Origin: Eublepharis macularius
Taxonomy: Eukaryota; Chordata; Lepidosauria; Squamata; Eublepharidae
Assembly: GCF_028583425.1 (NCBI RefSeq)
Contig: NC_072798.1
Span: 8,868,501-8,932,500, forward strand
Direction: 5' to 3'
DNA length: 64,000 nucleotides
Position 1 is the first letter of the stretch. Each line of letters starts with the position of its first letter. The position numbers and the translations under genes are program-made. The notes beneath the pieces are model-generated. The model did no database searches. It was not told the DNA's origin and saw only the letters and a program-made list of their open reading frames with translations. Of this stretch, positions 37,795-47,905 are shown piece by piece.

Positions 37795-38040
37795 TATACA
37801 TTTTATTTTATTATATATATATTCAATTTTTATTCCACCCTCCCCACATCTCCAGCAGGCTCAGGGTGGATTACAAGATTCATAAAGGTTAAAATATATA
37901 AAACAATTATCATAATTAATGATTCTGAAAACATCTAATTTACACAATTAAAATACAATTATAAATTATAAATATCAGCATAGTGGCACAGAATTCAACT
38001 GATCAAAAATTTAAAACAACTTCAGAGCTCCTCTGCATTA
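37795..38040 (-). mobile_element. LINE tail, inverted
   Basis: TTTTATTCCACCCTCCCCAC and GGCTCAGGGTGGATTACAAG, then AT-rich sequence. Confidence 0.5.
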
Positions 38041-38089
38041 AAAAGTTTTTTAAAAATGGGGGTTATCGGTGGTGGGGGAGGGCCTCATC

Positions 38090-38440
38090 AACCGGCCAGG
38101 GGGGCTCCACCTAGCACTGCCCCATATGCCTGACGTAACAGCTCTGACTTGCAGGCCCAGCGAAAGGGTAACAAATCTTGCCGGGCCTTAGTCTCTTCAG
38201 ACAGAGCATTCCACCAGGCTGGGGCCAGGACCGAGAAGGCCCTGGCCCTGGTCGATGCCAGGCAAGCCTCCCTGGAGCACGCATGCACACACACACACAC
38301 ACGCACGCACACACACACACACATATTGATATATATATATATATATCGGCCAGGGCCAGGGCCTTTTTGATCCTGGCCCCAGCCTGGTGGAATGCTCTGT
38401 CTGAAGAGACTAAGGCCTGGCAAGATTTGTTATATATATA
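38090..38440. repeat. LINE-derived inverted repeat around (CA)n/(TA)n
   Basis: CAGAGCATTCCACCAGGCTG (38200s) has its inverse CAGCCTGGTGGAATGCTCTG (38380s); the loop is (CA)n, GATA and (TA)n. The same unit occurs singly at 63340-63480. Confidence 0.7.
38283..38346 (+). repeat. (CA)n then (TA)n microsatellite
   Basis: About 20 CA/CG dinucleotides followed by eight or more TA units. Confidence 0.9.
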
Positions 38441-38549
38441 GGCATGTGGTAAAACCAGCCTTTTGTTAAGTGAATATGAAAGGGCAGTGTTTTCTCAAAT
38501 TGTGAAACACTCATTGAATTTGCTTCCCAGTTTCCCTTTCACAACTTAC

Positions 38550-38698
38550 CTTGCCGAAACTTCCTTTCCCCAACATTTTGTGCAAGACAAAATCATCTAT
38601 GCCTAATTTTGGCAGATCTATCCTCGGTTCTGGTACCGTTGGAGCATCGGGGCTCATTCCATCTTCTATTGGAGATTCCCAGGAGACGCCTTGAGGTT
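38550..38698 (-). CDS. PRKCQ: PRKCQ exon 11: V3 end and glycine-rich loop
   Basis: Encodes E-PQGVSWESPIEDGMSPDAP then TVPEPRIDLPKLGIDDFVLH and KMLGKGSFGK. The last residues form the ATP-binding glycine loop (GxGxFG). The V3 part is about four residues shorter than human. The acceptor gcattatag|AACC has a poor pyrimidine tract and lies 29 nt from a MITE in the intron. Donor GGCAAG|gtaagt. Confidence 0.94.
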
Positions 38699-38727
38699 CT
38701 ATAATGCATCACAGGACATTTAAAATA

Positions 38728-38925
38728 GAGCCAAGCTACAAGTGAGGAATGACACTTGCCTGGCAAGTGAACAGACTCATGTGTATTCCTCCCTGTTCAC
38801 TTGCCATTCACTTGCTCTCCGCTTGATCAAGTGGCGAGCAAGTGAACAACAAGTGAACAGGGAGGAATACACGTGAGTCTGTTCACTTGCCAGGCAAGTG
38901 TCATTCCTCACTTGTAGCTTGGCTC
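38728..38925. mobile_element. GCCAAGCTACAAGTGA-type MITE 29 nt from exon 11
   Basis: GAGCCAAGCTACAAGTGAGG to its inverse; ATA on both sides (38725-38727, 38926-38928). Stem contains GTGTATTCCTCCCTGTTCAC. Confidence 0.88.
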
Positions 38926-39225
38926 ATAGTCTCCAGTTACGAACTTAACGGCACAGAAACACAGTACCCTCATACAGGGTAGATCTTGTTTTAATAATGA
39001 TAGTAGGCCCTAAGACGACTATTGCTCAAAAGTGGAAAACCGGCCATATAACCACTATCAAACAATTGATATCAAAGGTCTGGGACCTTTTAATCTCTAA
39101 CAAAATAACTGACCAAATAGCCTCTTGAGAACCCCAACTATCAATCGTTCTTTGGCTTCCCTTTTAAAACTATATTACAGAGTCCCACATTGAGGATTAT
39201 ACTGTACCTAAGAAATATGTAGATA

Positions 39226-39486
39226 CAGGGCTTTTTTTCTGGGAAAAGAGGTGGTGGAACTCAGTGGGTTGCCCTCAGAGAAAATGGTCACACGGCTGGT
39301 GGCCCCGCCCCCTGATCTCCAGACAGAGGGGAGTTGAGATTGTCCTCTGTGCTGCTCCAGCGGCGCAGAGAGCAATCTCAACTCCCCTCTGTCTGGAGAT
39401 CAGGGGGCGGGGCCACCAGCCGTGTGACCATTTTCAAGAGGTTCCGGAACTCCGTTCCCCCGCGTTCCCCCTGAAAAAAAGCCCTT
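39226..39486. mobile_element. Non-autonomous hAT element (CAGGGCTTTTTT family)
   Basis: CAGGGCTTTTTTTCTGGG to CTGAAAAAAAGCCCTT; duplications TGTAGATA/GGTAGATA. Confidence 0.88.
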
Positions 39487-39989
39487 GGTAGATATTTGTC
39501 TTTTTTGATCAATAATGACCTGTAAATATGCTCCTTGTTAGATTTATCTGTCTAGTTAAGAATGTTTGGAATCTAGTTACTGTTATGTTATTGTTATTGA
39601 TATGTTTTTGTTATTGCTGTCTTGAAAGTTTAGAAATAAAAAAGTTATTTAAAAATAGTCTTCAGTTACTTTAAAGGTAGATTTTTTTCCCTCTCAAAAG
39701 TCTCAGCTGCTTGATATGTTTACCCTGCTGCCTCCATCTCACCACCAGAGGGCGCTAGCTTCAATGGTGGCTCATCTTGGGGGGCATTTCTCTTCCCACC
39801 AGCCTCCACTCAGTCCTCATCACCTTGGGTAACTGGCCAAAAAGTCCTTCCCATTTCGCCCCTCCAAGCACCTCTAAACACTTGATGGCCAGCTGCACAT
39901 GACCAGTAAGTTGGGCTCCCCTAGGTCTACCACCCTGAACCTACTGTCCTCTGCTACCACTTGATAGGGCAGCAGAGGGAAAATGGGGG

Positions 39990-40200
39990 GAGAGATTGGC
40001 TCCCCACCAACACCACAACATCATTTCTAGCATGAACCAGAAGTGACACCACTGCGTTGGCACATCACTCTAGGATTAACTAGGTTAATCTAGGTTAGAC
40101 CATAGAGTTTTGAGTGTATCCTAGAGTCTTGCACACCAACATGATGACATCCTTTCCAGTTCCAGTTTGTGCCAAAAGTGATGTCGTAACATCAGTGTGA
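39990..40200. repeat. TGACATCA / TAGAGTTTTGG palindromic repeat
   Basis: Centre AACTAGGTTAATCTAGGTTA; TAGAGTTTTGAGTGTATCCT pairs loosely with the left side. Confidence 0.5.
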
Positions 40201-40293
40201 TGCTGATCAGGTTGGTCTCCGCCCCCCACAATCGCCCACCAGTTGCCAGCTCTAGGCAATAGGGCTTCATGAATTCTTGCAAGAAGAGTAAAG

Positions 40294-40445
40294 CAAGATT
40301 CGGGTCCAGTGGCACCTTAAAGACCAACTAGATTTCCAAGGTATGAACTCTGACCTTTGAGAGTCAGATCTCCCTTCGGCAAAAGCTCATACCCTGGAAT
40401 CTAGTTGGTTCCAAATCTTGCTCTTCTACTACAACAAAGGTACCC
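40294..40445. repeat. TAGCACC palindromic repeat, diverged
   Basis: GTCCAGTGGCACCTTAAAGA and, inverted, CATACCCTGGAATCTAGTTG. Confidence 0.7.
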
Positions 40446-40751
40446 ACCTGAAGCTGTGAGAGTACAGGAAGCCCTAGTAGCAATTTGCAGGAGAGAGGGG
40501 GAATCACTATTAAATCAGTTTTAGCCTGCAGCATAGACACACATTTACAGTGCAATCCTTATACCCTTCCAATCTGATTGACTTCAATGGATTTAGAAGG
40601 CTGTTCCTCTGTATAGGATTGCAGTATAAATCTCCTAATCTGGCAGGGAAAGAGTTGAAAACAGGGAGAAATATATGTTGGGGCAGGGGAAGTACCTTGT
40701 ATGGAGGAAGGTACTAACTGAGGGGGATGCTCAAACGATAATCCACAGTAC

Positions 40752-40869
40752 CTTTTTTCCCCCCTGGCAGGCCTGGCACTGAAGGGGCGGCAGACGCATC
40801 TTTGTCAGGGGAGAGAATTTCAAGTGGCCCTTCTCGCATAATCTGCTCTGGATCACGCAAATGTCGAGC
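40752..40869 (-). CDS. PRKCQ: PRKCQ exon 10: V3 hinge
   Basis: Encodes ARHLRDPEQIMREGPLEIL followed by SPDKDASAAPSVPGLPGGKK and one base. In the human protein the V3 region carries a proline-rich motif reported to link PKC theta to Lck and CD28. Here that stretch is strongly changed but still contains two P-x-x-P arrangements (PSVP, PGLP). Acceptor gaaacag|GCTCG; donor AAAG|gtactg. Confidence 0.92.
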
Positions 40870-41298
40870 CTGTTTCACATGAGAGAGAGAAAAGACATGC
40901 ATACCAGAGGTCTGTAGACATCACACAAATTATAGAGCCCAGTGGAAATAGAATCTATCATGGGGGGCATTAATTTCCCAGGGGAATGGCTTCAATTTAA
41001 AAGCAGCCCCCACCCATGGCTGCTTTTAAAAAACTAGGGGAGATACTAATCTCCAGTCTCACAGGTGACCTCTCATTTGGTTTTCTCACTGTCTGCAAAT
41101 TTCAGATTTCCAATCTGTTGTTACTCTTGCATAGTTTTCTGGGCATTCAGGTGTTTCTTGCTCTGGAGGTGCTACGGAATTTTCTCAAGCGGCCAAGTCA
41201 CCTGAAAACCCCATTAGACCATCTCCTGGAACCAGAGAGTACCACCCAATTCCCTCTGCATTCTGCCAAGCAGACGCAGAATCATAGCCCGTACCCAC

Positions 41299-41408
41299 CT
41301 GCTGCGCACTCTCGATAAGTGCCAACGCTTCAGCCATCAGCTTCTGGTTTACACCACATAAGTTTGCCACTTTGGTTTGGCACTTGTGGTGGACGTTCAT
41401 GGCACAGG
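41299..41408 (-). CDS. PRKCQ: PRKCQ exon 9: end of C1B and start of V3 hinge
   Basis: Encodes A-CAMNVHHKCQTKVANLC, which completes the C1B zinc ligands (C-x2-C-x4-H-x2-C-x7-C), followed by GVNQKLMAEALALIESAQQ at the start of V3. Acceptor ttcatag|CCTGTG; donor CAGCAG|gtgggt. Confidence 0.97.
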
Positions 41409-41510
41409 CTATGAAGGAGACATAATATGGTTTTTAAAAAATGCTGTCTGAATGCATTCCAATAAAGCCACATAGAATAGAGTGGTGTGGACCTTGCTGC
41501 TCTTCCCAAT

Positions 41511-42702
41511 CCCAAAGACAAACAATCGCTGTGATTTATGGTTATTATATTTATACTTAACAAAATTATGTATGATCCTTACATATTACATAAGTGACAA
41601 GAAAGTATCACAACGAATAATGTGAACCTGTATCATAAATTTAGAAAGGTCTCATCTTTGTGATATTGTTGAACAGCTCCGACAAGCATCTAGATGTAAG
41701 CCCGTTTCGTAATTGACCTTCCTCAGAAGTTATTCTTTTTTAAAAAGAAAATTATTATGAAGAAACATAACTACAACTACAGAAGAAACAACAAGTTGAA
41801 CAATAACAGTAAACTCATGGAGTAACAACAGCAAAGATAAGATACACATAGAACAGTCTTAACTATATATACTAACAGATGGAGTGATTAACTATCAAGA
41901 ATTGTCTGGTGTAAGTCATTCGGAGGAGACATATCTTCACTAGCAATAAATTCAAAGAAGGGCCACCACTTTTCAAAGAAAGATGATTTGAGAGAGAGAT
42001 TCTCGTTTTTGCGTACAACGTATGTTAATTTTTCTAATATGAACTGATCCCAGACTTTAACATTGATCTACATTTGGGATACTTCTCTGATTCCATCTTG
42101 CTGCTATTAGTGTTTTAGCCACCACCAGTAAGCTGTCAATTAATTCACGCCTGATTGTTAGAACATTTATATTTTGCCAGAAGTCAAGGAAGATAATTTG
42201 GGGATCAAATTGAAGGTCATAACCTGTAATCTCTTTTATTTGGGCGAGAACTTCATTCCAAAATGTCATGACTGATGGACATTGCCACCAACAATGCGCA
42301 AATGTGCCCACAGCTCCACAACCTTCTTAGAAGTTATTCTTAATGGATCTGTCTCAGAAATTGGCTCCCTGTTATCTACAGCACAAAACTTACATTGGAA
42401 GAAAGCCAGTCTGGTAGCTTTTCTTTAATCAGGTACAAAACCTACTGCTCTAATATTATCTGGTAAAACATGAGAAAGAGCAAGAATAACTTCTGAGGAA
42501 GGTCAGTTATAGAACGGGCTTACATCTAGATGCTCGTTGATGCTGTTAAACAATATCACAAGGATGGGAATAAATTTGTGATACAGGATCACATTATTCA
42601 TTGTGATACTTTTTGTCATTTATGCAATATGTAAATATCATATGGAATTTTATTAAGTATAAACATAGTGGCCATAAATTGCAGTGATGGTTTGTCTTTG
42701 GG
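41511..42702. repeat. Large inverted repeat, arms about 220 bp
   Basis: Left arm 41511-41737 (CCCAAAGACAAACAATCGCT to CTCAGAAGTTATTCTT) is matched, inverted, by 42482-42702. Shared words include CATCTAGATGTAAGCCCGTT. The roughly 744-bp spacer contains an L1 fragment. Confidence 0.85.
41890..42313 (-). mobile_element. L1-like LINE fragment (ORF2 C-terminus)
   Basis: Minus-strand peptides GTFAHCWWQCPSVMTFWNEV, YDLQFDPQIIFLDFW and FFEKWWPFFEFIASED are typical of the L1 ORF2 end. Confidence 0.82.
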
Positions 42703-43087
42703 TTTGTACACTGTGATCTTGGTTGTTTTTCTTTTCCCACATCCCAAACATGTTCATCCCCCACACTTAACACTTTCAAAATGTCAGCCCTGCCCTAGGC
42801 ACAGGGGCAAGACACTTCTGAAGGATAGGGGCATAATCTCTGAATCAAGCATGGGGGTTCTGGCAAAGTCTCAGCAGATCTATAAGTTGGGGTCCCTCAT
42901 CCAGTCTCCCAACATGTTGCCAGGCTCCCACCCAATTGCCAACCCTCAAGCTGCAAGACAACAGATGGAGGGACTCAAGAATGTGCCGTAACTTCTGGGC
43001 TATCAACCACCACCATTCTGGGCAGGATGGTAGTGGAGAAAGTTTGAAAGCCTGTGTGCAAGAGCCACAATCATCACCTCAACTCAC

Positions 43088-43217
43088 CGTCGCATTTCAA
43101 TCCCTGCCTCGCAAGGCCCCAGAGCAGCGTGCCACAGTGATCGCAGAAGGTCGGGCTTTTGTAGTTGTAGACTTTAAACCGGTGGGGCATGTCGATCTTA
43201 AACCTCTCCTTGTGGAA
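43088..43217 (-). CDS. PRKCQ: PRKCQ exon 8: C1B zinc finger, N-terminal part
   Basis: Encodes [20 protein letters not shown] then [20 protein letters not shown] and KCD. This is the C1B domain, the main diacylglycerol sensor of PKC theta, with the conserved PTFCDHCG and LLWGLARQG loops that contact lipid. Acceptor tttcttgcag|TTCCAC; donor GACG|gtgagt. Confidence 0.97.
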
Positions 43218-43565
43218 CTGCAAGAAAGAGAGATGCCTGAAGGCACAGGGCACAAGACTGTTGCTAAAGCCAAGTCCACCCGGCTGGTCTCTTAACTGCC
43301 TGGGTGGAAAGACAACCTGGGAACGTTAGCAATGCTGATCTGAGCTCTTTGGACGAACAGCAGACTATTAGCCTAGCGAAAACCACGCTTTGTATCTACA
43401 TGAGTACAGACAGCATGCAGAGAGTGGTGCTGAACAAGGAATCCAACCTCCTGAAAATGTGAGGTTTCTAGATCTTATGATTGCAAAGGTACATTTGAAA
43501 GTGTGTTCACAATTCTAATCTCAGATACTGTAGGAGCATCTGAGCAAGATTTCCAGGAATTTGGG

Positions 43566-44190
43566 GGCTTCAGAGGACCTCTTCCCTTCCCCAGGACAAG
43601 CCAACTGGAAGGATATGCAAACTTTCTTTATTTGCATAAGGGATGCAGATTGCAGAACCAGGCCTTTCTTGTTGCAGAATTTTGTTTTGTTAGATTAATA
43701 TCATTTTTACTGTACAAGGCTTCAGAAAACCCCTTCCCTTTCCCAGGACTAGCAAACTGGAGGAACACATTAAGCAAGGAGAAAACCATGCAAACGTTCT
43801 TTATATGCAGAAGGTATGCAGATTGCTTAGGAGCCCCGTGGCGCAGAGTGGTAAGCTGCAGTACTGCAGCCCAAGCTCTGCTCACGACCTGGCCGAAGCC
43901 GGGTTCAAATAACTGGCTCAAGATTGACTCAGCCTTCCATCCTTCCGAGGTCAGTAAAATGAGTATCCAGTTTCCTGGGGGTAAAAGGTAGATGACTGGG
44001 GAAGGCAATGACAAACCACCCCGTAACAAAACGTCTGCCAAGAAAACGTCATGATGCGACATCCCCCCACGGGTCAGTAAGGACTCGGTGCTTGCACAGG
44101 GGACTACCTTTACCTTTACCTATGCAGATTGCAGAAGCAGGCTTTTCTGGTTGCAGAATTTTGCTTTGTTCTATCATTTCAACTGCATGA
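43566..44190 (+). repeat. Local tandem duplication, period about 152 bp
   Basis: GGCTTCAGAGGACCTCTTCC (43566) recurs as GGCTTCAGAAAACCCCTTCC (43718). Both units run through ATGCAGATTGCAGA, GCTTTTCTGGTTGCAGAATT-like sequence and TTTTG(T/C)TTTGTT. The second is interrupted by a SINE. Confidence 0.8.
43827..44120 (+). mobile_element. Sauria-type SINE, full length, perfect duplication
   Basis: tRNA-type head GAGCCCCGTGGCGCAGAGTG (A box) and GCCGGGTTCAAATAACTGG (B box), body AAGGACTCGGTGCTTGCACA and an (ACCTTT)n tail. Flanked by identical TATGCAGATTGC (43815-43826, 44121-44132). Confidence 0.92.
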
Positions 44191-44616
44191 GGCAAGTTCT
44201 TCTTTTTCTAGGGCTTGGATCCTTTCAGGCCTCTCTTTGTCCATTGACACGTGCATTCCTCCAGCACTATGTGTTTCTGCTCAGGCAAATCCAGTACCCT
44301 TGAATAACCAGAAAGCAGCTATTCCTGCAGTGGTGACGAGGAATGCAAGCAAAAGCCAGGCATATGACCCAAGCCTCTGGTTCTCCCCTTACAACAACCC
44401 TGTAAAGTAGGCCACTGTCATTCCTATGTTATAGAAAGTCTGGTAGATGGAAGTTTCTGAAAGTCCTATGCTGGATTTAGACCAAGAGACTTGAGTTCAG
44501 ATCTCTGTTCGGTCATTTAAGCTCTCTAGATACCTCTAGTCTGATTGCTACTCTAACCTACTTCACAGGGTTATAATCCCAGACACTATGGCATGGTGCC
44601 ATGGTCTCTGATAACA

Positions 44617-44715
44617 CATGAACATAAGAAGAATTCTGCCAGATCAGATCAGTGGACCATCCATTGCAGCATCCCATTCCCCCTGGTGGCCAAACACATA
44701 TCCTGGAAGAGTGTC
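44617..44715 (-). mobile_element. CR1-like LINE fragment, inverted
   Basis: GAACATAAGAAGAATTCTGC and CCCCCTGGTGGCCAAACACA, like 21376-21500. Confidence 0.55.
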
Positions 44716-44728
44716 TTGAGTGGGGAGA

Positions 44729-45363
44729 TCATGGCTCAGTGGTAGAGCATTTGCTAGGCATGCCGAAGGTCCTAGGTGATAAATAAATCATTACGTAGGC
44801 CCCAGAAACCGAATTAAAGGATTCCATGTTTGGGCCGTTAGCTGAGTCTATCATGTGGCAAGGAAACGTGATTATAGTTGGTTGTGAGCTCGTTCTGCTG
44901 GCTCTGGTGTGTGTGCAGGAATGAAAATAATAAAAGCATACACTTGGTTTATACTTAGAAAAGAAATAAGAGTTCTTTATTGCAGGAACTCCATACTTTG
45001 ATAGGAAAGGAGGAGAGACAGATCCTAACTACCTATCCAGTCTAAGGATGGGCATGGATTGCAGGGCAAGGCCTGTATCCCTGCTGCCGAGATGGAGGGA
45101 GGAGAAAGTGAAAGGTGTTGCCTGGAACAAAGCCAGGAAGAGAGGGAGGAAGTCAGGAGGAGGAAATCCTGAGAATAGCAATCTGCATATCAAAGGGACA
45201 GTGAGAGCAGTAAACAGAGTGCCCTGACCTCTCTATCTTTCTAACTCTTCGGTTTGTCCCCCTCGGAAACCTGAGAAGAGGGACAGAGCTGGATCTTCTT
45301 CTTCTTCCAACACTAGGTTCTATCCCCAGCATGCCTATTTAAAAAGGTCCGGGCAGTAGATGA
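44729..45363 (+). mobile_element. tRNA-derived SINE split by a solo LTR
   Basis: Head GATCATGGCTCAGTGGTAGA to GAAGGTCCTAGG; resumes CTAGGTTCTATCCCCAGC (B box). Confidence 0.85.
44777..45312 (-). mobile_element. Solo LTR, 536 bp, inverted copy of the 35438 element
   Basis: TGATAAATAAATCATTACG to CTTCTTCTTCTTCCAACA, the inverse of the other LTR. CTAGG on both sides (44772-44776, 45313-45317). Confidence 0.9.
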
Positions 45364-45478
45364 TGTCTGGGGTCTCTGGCAGAAGCCTTTCACATCACCT
45401 GCTGCCAGGGCTAGAACCTGGAACACTCTGCATGCCAAGCAAATTCTCTACCACTGAGCCACGGTCCCTTTCCATTTC
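45364..45478 (-). mobile_element. tRNA-derived SINE fragment, inverted
   Basis: CCTTTCACATCACCTGCTGC to ACCACTGAGCCACGG. Joined tail-to-tail with the SINE before it. Confidence 0.8.
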
Positions 45479-45837
45479 TATTTAAATTTTATATTTAATG
45501 CTATCCCAAAGGCAGCCTCTCTGTACATAGTAAACCAACATGTCAGTGACAAAGAGAGGCTAGAAGTCTTTCCCTTGGCTCACTCCTATTCTACAAGCAG
45601 GGGTTTTTTTTGCCTGTGAAGGGATGGGGCTGTGGCTTAAGGGAACGGTGGCTAATGTTGCACCAACTCATGTCCCCACCCTTCTCTTCCCTCATGGTTG
45701 GCAGGGAAGGGTGAAGTGAACCTGGGACATAGTGCAGAGTCAGAACGTAGTGCAGAGTTTGTTTTTATGGTGTTAAATCTGGCTTTTATCATTATTTCAT
45801 GTACCATTTTATCAATGTGTTTTTATCTGTATGTTGT

Positions 45838-45900
45838 AATCCGCCCTGAGCCTGTCCACGGGGAGGGTGGTCTATAAATTTAATAAATAATAAAATAATT
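45838..45900 (+). mobile_element. LINE 3' tail
   Basis: AATCCGCCCTGAGCCTGTCC to TCTATAAATTTAATAAATAA. Confidence 0.6.
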
Positions 45901-45903
45901 TTT

Positions 45904-46060
45904 AAAAGCCTCTGCTTGACATGCAGAAAAACTCAAGCTCAATCCCCAGCATCTCCATTTAAAAGGACCAGGCAGTAGGCGATGTGAAAGACCTTCACCT
46001 GAGACCCTGGAGAGCAGCTGCCAGTCTGAGTAGACAATACTGACCTTGATGGACAAATGG
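45904..46060 (+). mobile_element. tRNA-derived SINE, 5' truncated
   Basis: CTCAATCCCCAGCATCTCCA to ATACTGACCTTGATGGAC; stopped on the right by a MITE. Confidence 0.8.
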
Positions 46061-46061
46061 G

Positions 46062-46244
46062 CTGACACAGCTTGGACACTTGTCAGCTTCGCTCAAGTTT
46101 TGATGGGAAATGTAGGCGTCCTGGTCTTGCAGCTGTAATGGAGAGCCAAACTGTAAAACCAGGACGCCTACATTTCCCATCAAAACTTGAGCGAAGCTGA
46201 CAAGTGTCCAACCTGTGTAAGGCGTCACTTGTAGCTTGGCTCTC
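46062..46244. mobile_element. GCCAAGCTACAAGTGA-type MITE, left end lost
   Basis: TTTTGATGGGAAATGTAGGC and its inverse; right end TCACTTGTAGCTTGGCTC. Confidence 0.78.
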
Positions 46245-46408
46245 AGTATAAGGAACCTCCTCAGAATACAGTGAAGCCTCCCTCCATTAGCATTCCACAC
46301 CCTGGGAAACTCTTACAGGATGACTCAGCCCGACCCCACCTTCCTGAGTAGATATAAATGACCTGCCAACATCTTCTCCACACCGTGACACTGAGAGATC
46401 TCTATCTT

Positions 46409-46506
46409 TTGGTGCTACACCTCTGAAGATGCCAGTCACAGCTGCTGGTGAAACATCAGGAACTACAATGTCAAGACCATGGCTATACAGCCCAGAAAAT
46501 CCACAA
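46409..46506 (+). repeat. Right arm of the CAGCTGCTGG palindrome family
   Basis: GCTGGTGAAACATCAGGAAC to TATACAGCCCAGAAAATCCA; compare 47906-48082. Confidence 0.65.
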
Positions 46507-46896
46507 CAACCATGTTTGTGTGTGTTCGCCTTCTTGCCTTGCACAACTGGTCCAGCAAACTCTGGCTATGAATACCAAGGTGCCGTGGATGTTTCTGTCC
46601 TCCACAAATGTGTCTAATCCCCCTTTACAGCAGTTTAAACCAATGGCTATCTGTACCATGCAATCCCAAAGCTCCATTTTGGAAGGTTAACGGGCAGAGG
46701 TAGAACTCATGCCTCACAGGTTTAAATCACACTCTCTGCTGGCCCACACTCCAATTAACACAGGATGGCATGATTTCCCACCCGTGTGCTGGGTTTCAAA
46801 GCCCTTTATGGGGAAAGACGTTTTGAAACTCCTGCCGGATATTGTATTCAGCTGCCTCCGAAGATGCCCGAGGCTTTGCTTTGTTCACAGACTCAC

Positions 46897-46982
46897 CATG
46901 GTTTCTCTGCTGTTGATTGCCGATCCTGTACACTTTGCAATTATTTTATCAATGCACTTCTTGTGAATGGCAGCATTGCATT
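46897..46982 (-). CDS. PRKCQ: PRKCQ exon 7: second half of C1A
   Basis: Encodes [29 protein letters not shown]. With exons 5 and 6 it completes the pattern H-x12-C-x2-C-x13-C-x2-C-x4-H-x2-C-x7-C, so both zinc sites of C1A are intact. The Thr of RETM aligns with human Thr219, a reported autophosphorylation site between the two C1 domains, and is conserved. Acceptor tttccccag|AATGC after a long pyrimidine tract; donor ATG|gtgagt. Confidence 0.96.
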
Positions 46983-47241
46983 CTGGGGAAAAAGAAAAAA
47001 CTCTTGGCATCATTAGAATAAGACTGTTGAAGCATGGCAGGAACTGGAATATGAATTGTAATGCAGGCTGGACATTAGAGAGGTTACAGTGGGGGCGTGA
47101 ATGCACCCTGTAAAGATGACACCCGGCCCTTTAACAGCTGGCTGTATGACAGTCTGGTGGGCTCAGCCTTGTAGGCTAGAAAGGAGAGTGGCCAGGAAGA
47201 GACTGCTCCGAGACTGCTATTGGTTCCTCATGGGCTAGACC

Positions 47242-47452
47242 CAGGGCTTTTTTTCAGCTGGAACACAGTGGAACGGAGTTCCGGCACCTTTCGAAAATGG
47301 TCACATGGCTGGTGGCCCCGCCCCCTGATCTCCAGACAGAGGGGAGTTTAGATCCCCCTCTGCGCCATTCCAGTGGGGCCACCAGCCATGTGATCATTTC
47401 CAAGCGGTTCCGGAACTCCGTTCCACCGTGTTCCAGCTGGAAAAAAACCCTG
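47242..47452. mobile_element. Non-autonomous hAT element, shortened centre
   Basis: CAGGGCTTTTTTTCAGCTGG to CCAGCTGGAAAAAAACCCTG; the target duplication is not clear. Confidence 0.82.
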
Positions 47453-47654
47453 CCTATGGCTGATCTGAGTGTTTGTTTGTTTGTTTGTTTGTTTATAATT
47501 TCAGGGCTTTTCTGCATCAGGTTTTTGCTCTAGCTTGGATACAACTGCATACTTTCTCTCTCTCCCTTATATATTATATTGTTTGCCAGTGTTTGATCTC
47601 TTGCTATGGTCTGATAAAACATGGGGAAAGTGCAAGGTAAAAAAGGGAGAAGTA

Positions 47655-47720
47655 CAATGGGGAACAGGTCGCCATAAGTCAGCTGTGACTTGACTCTCTA
47701 CCACACAACCAGCAAACAAT
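47655..47720 (+). repeat. SINE tail fragment
   Basis: GGTCGCCATAAGTCAGCTGT and GACTTGACTCTCTACCACA, as in the 5S-type SINE tail. Confidence 0.5.
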
Positions 47721-47905
47721 ACTGTGTGTAAGGGGACGTCGATGATGTAGTTAAGAAACCAAAGCTGCAGCCAAACTCTGACTCAAAAAAGTCCTTATCC
47801 CCCTCCCCATACTGTATCCAAGAGGCACTGCAATATCTTCTCTGGCCATTAATATTAATAATAATCAATTAATTAAACAATAATAACAAAGTAACATAAT
47901 AACTG

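Noticed and set aside
43827..44120. True tRNA gene, because of good A and B boxes
   Set aside because: No complete cloverleaf; the boxes belong to a SINE with an ACCTTT tail and target duplication. The same holds for the other tRNA-like heads.
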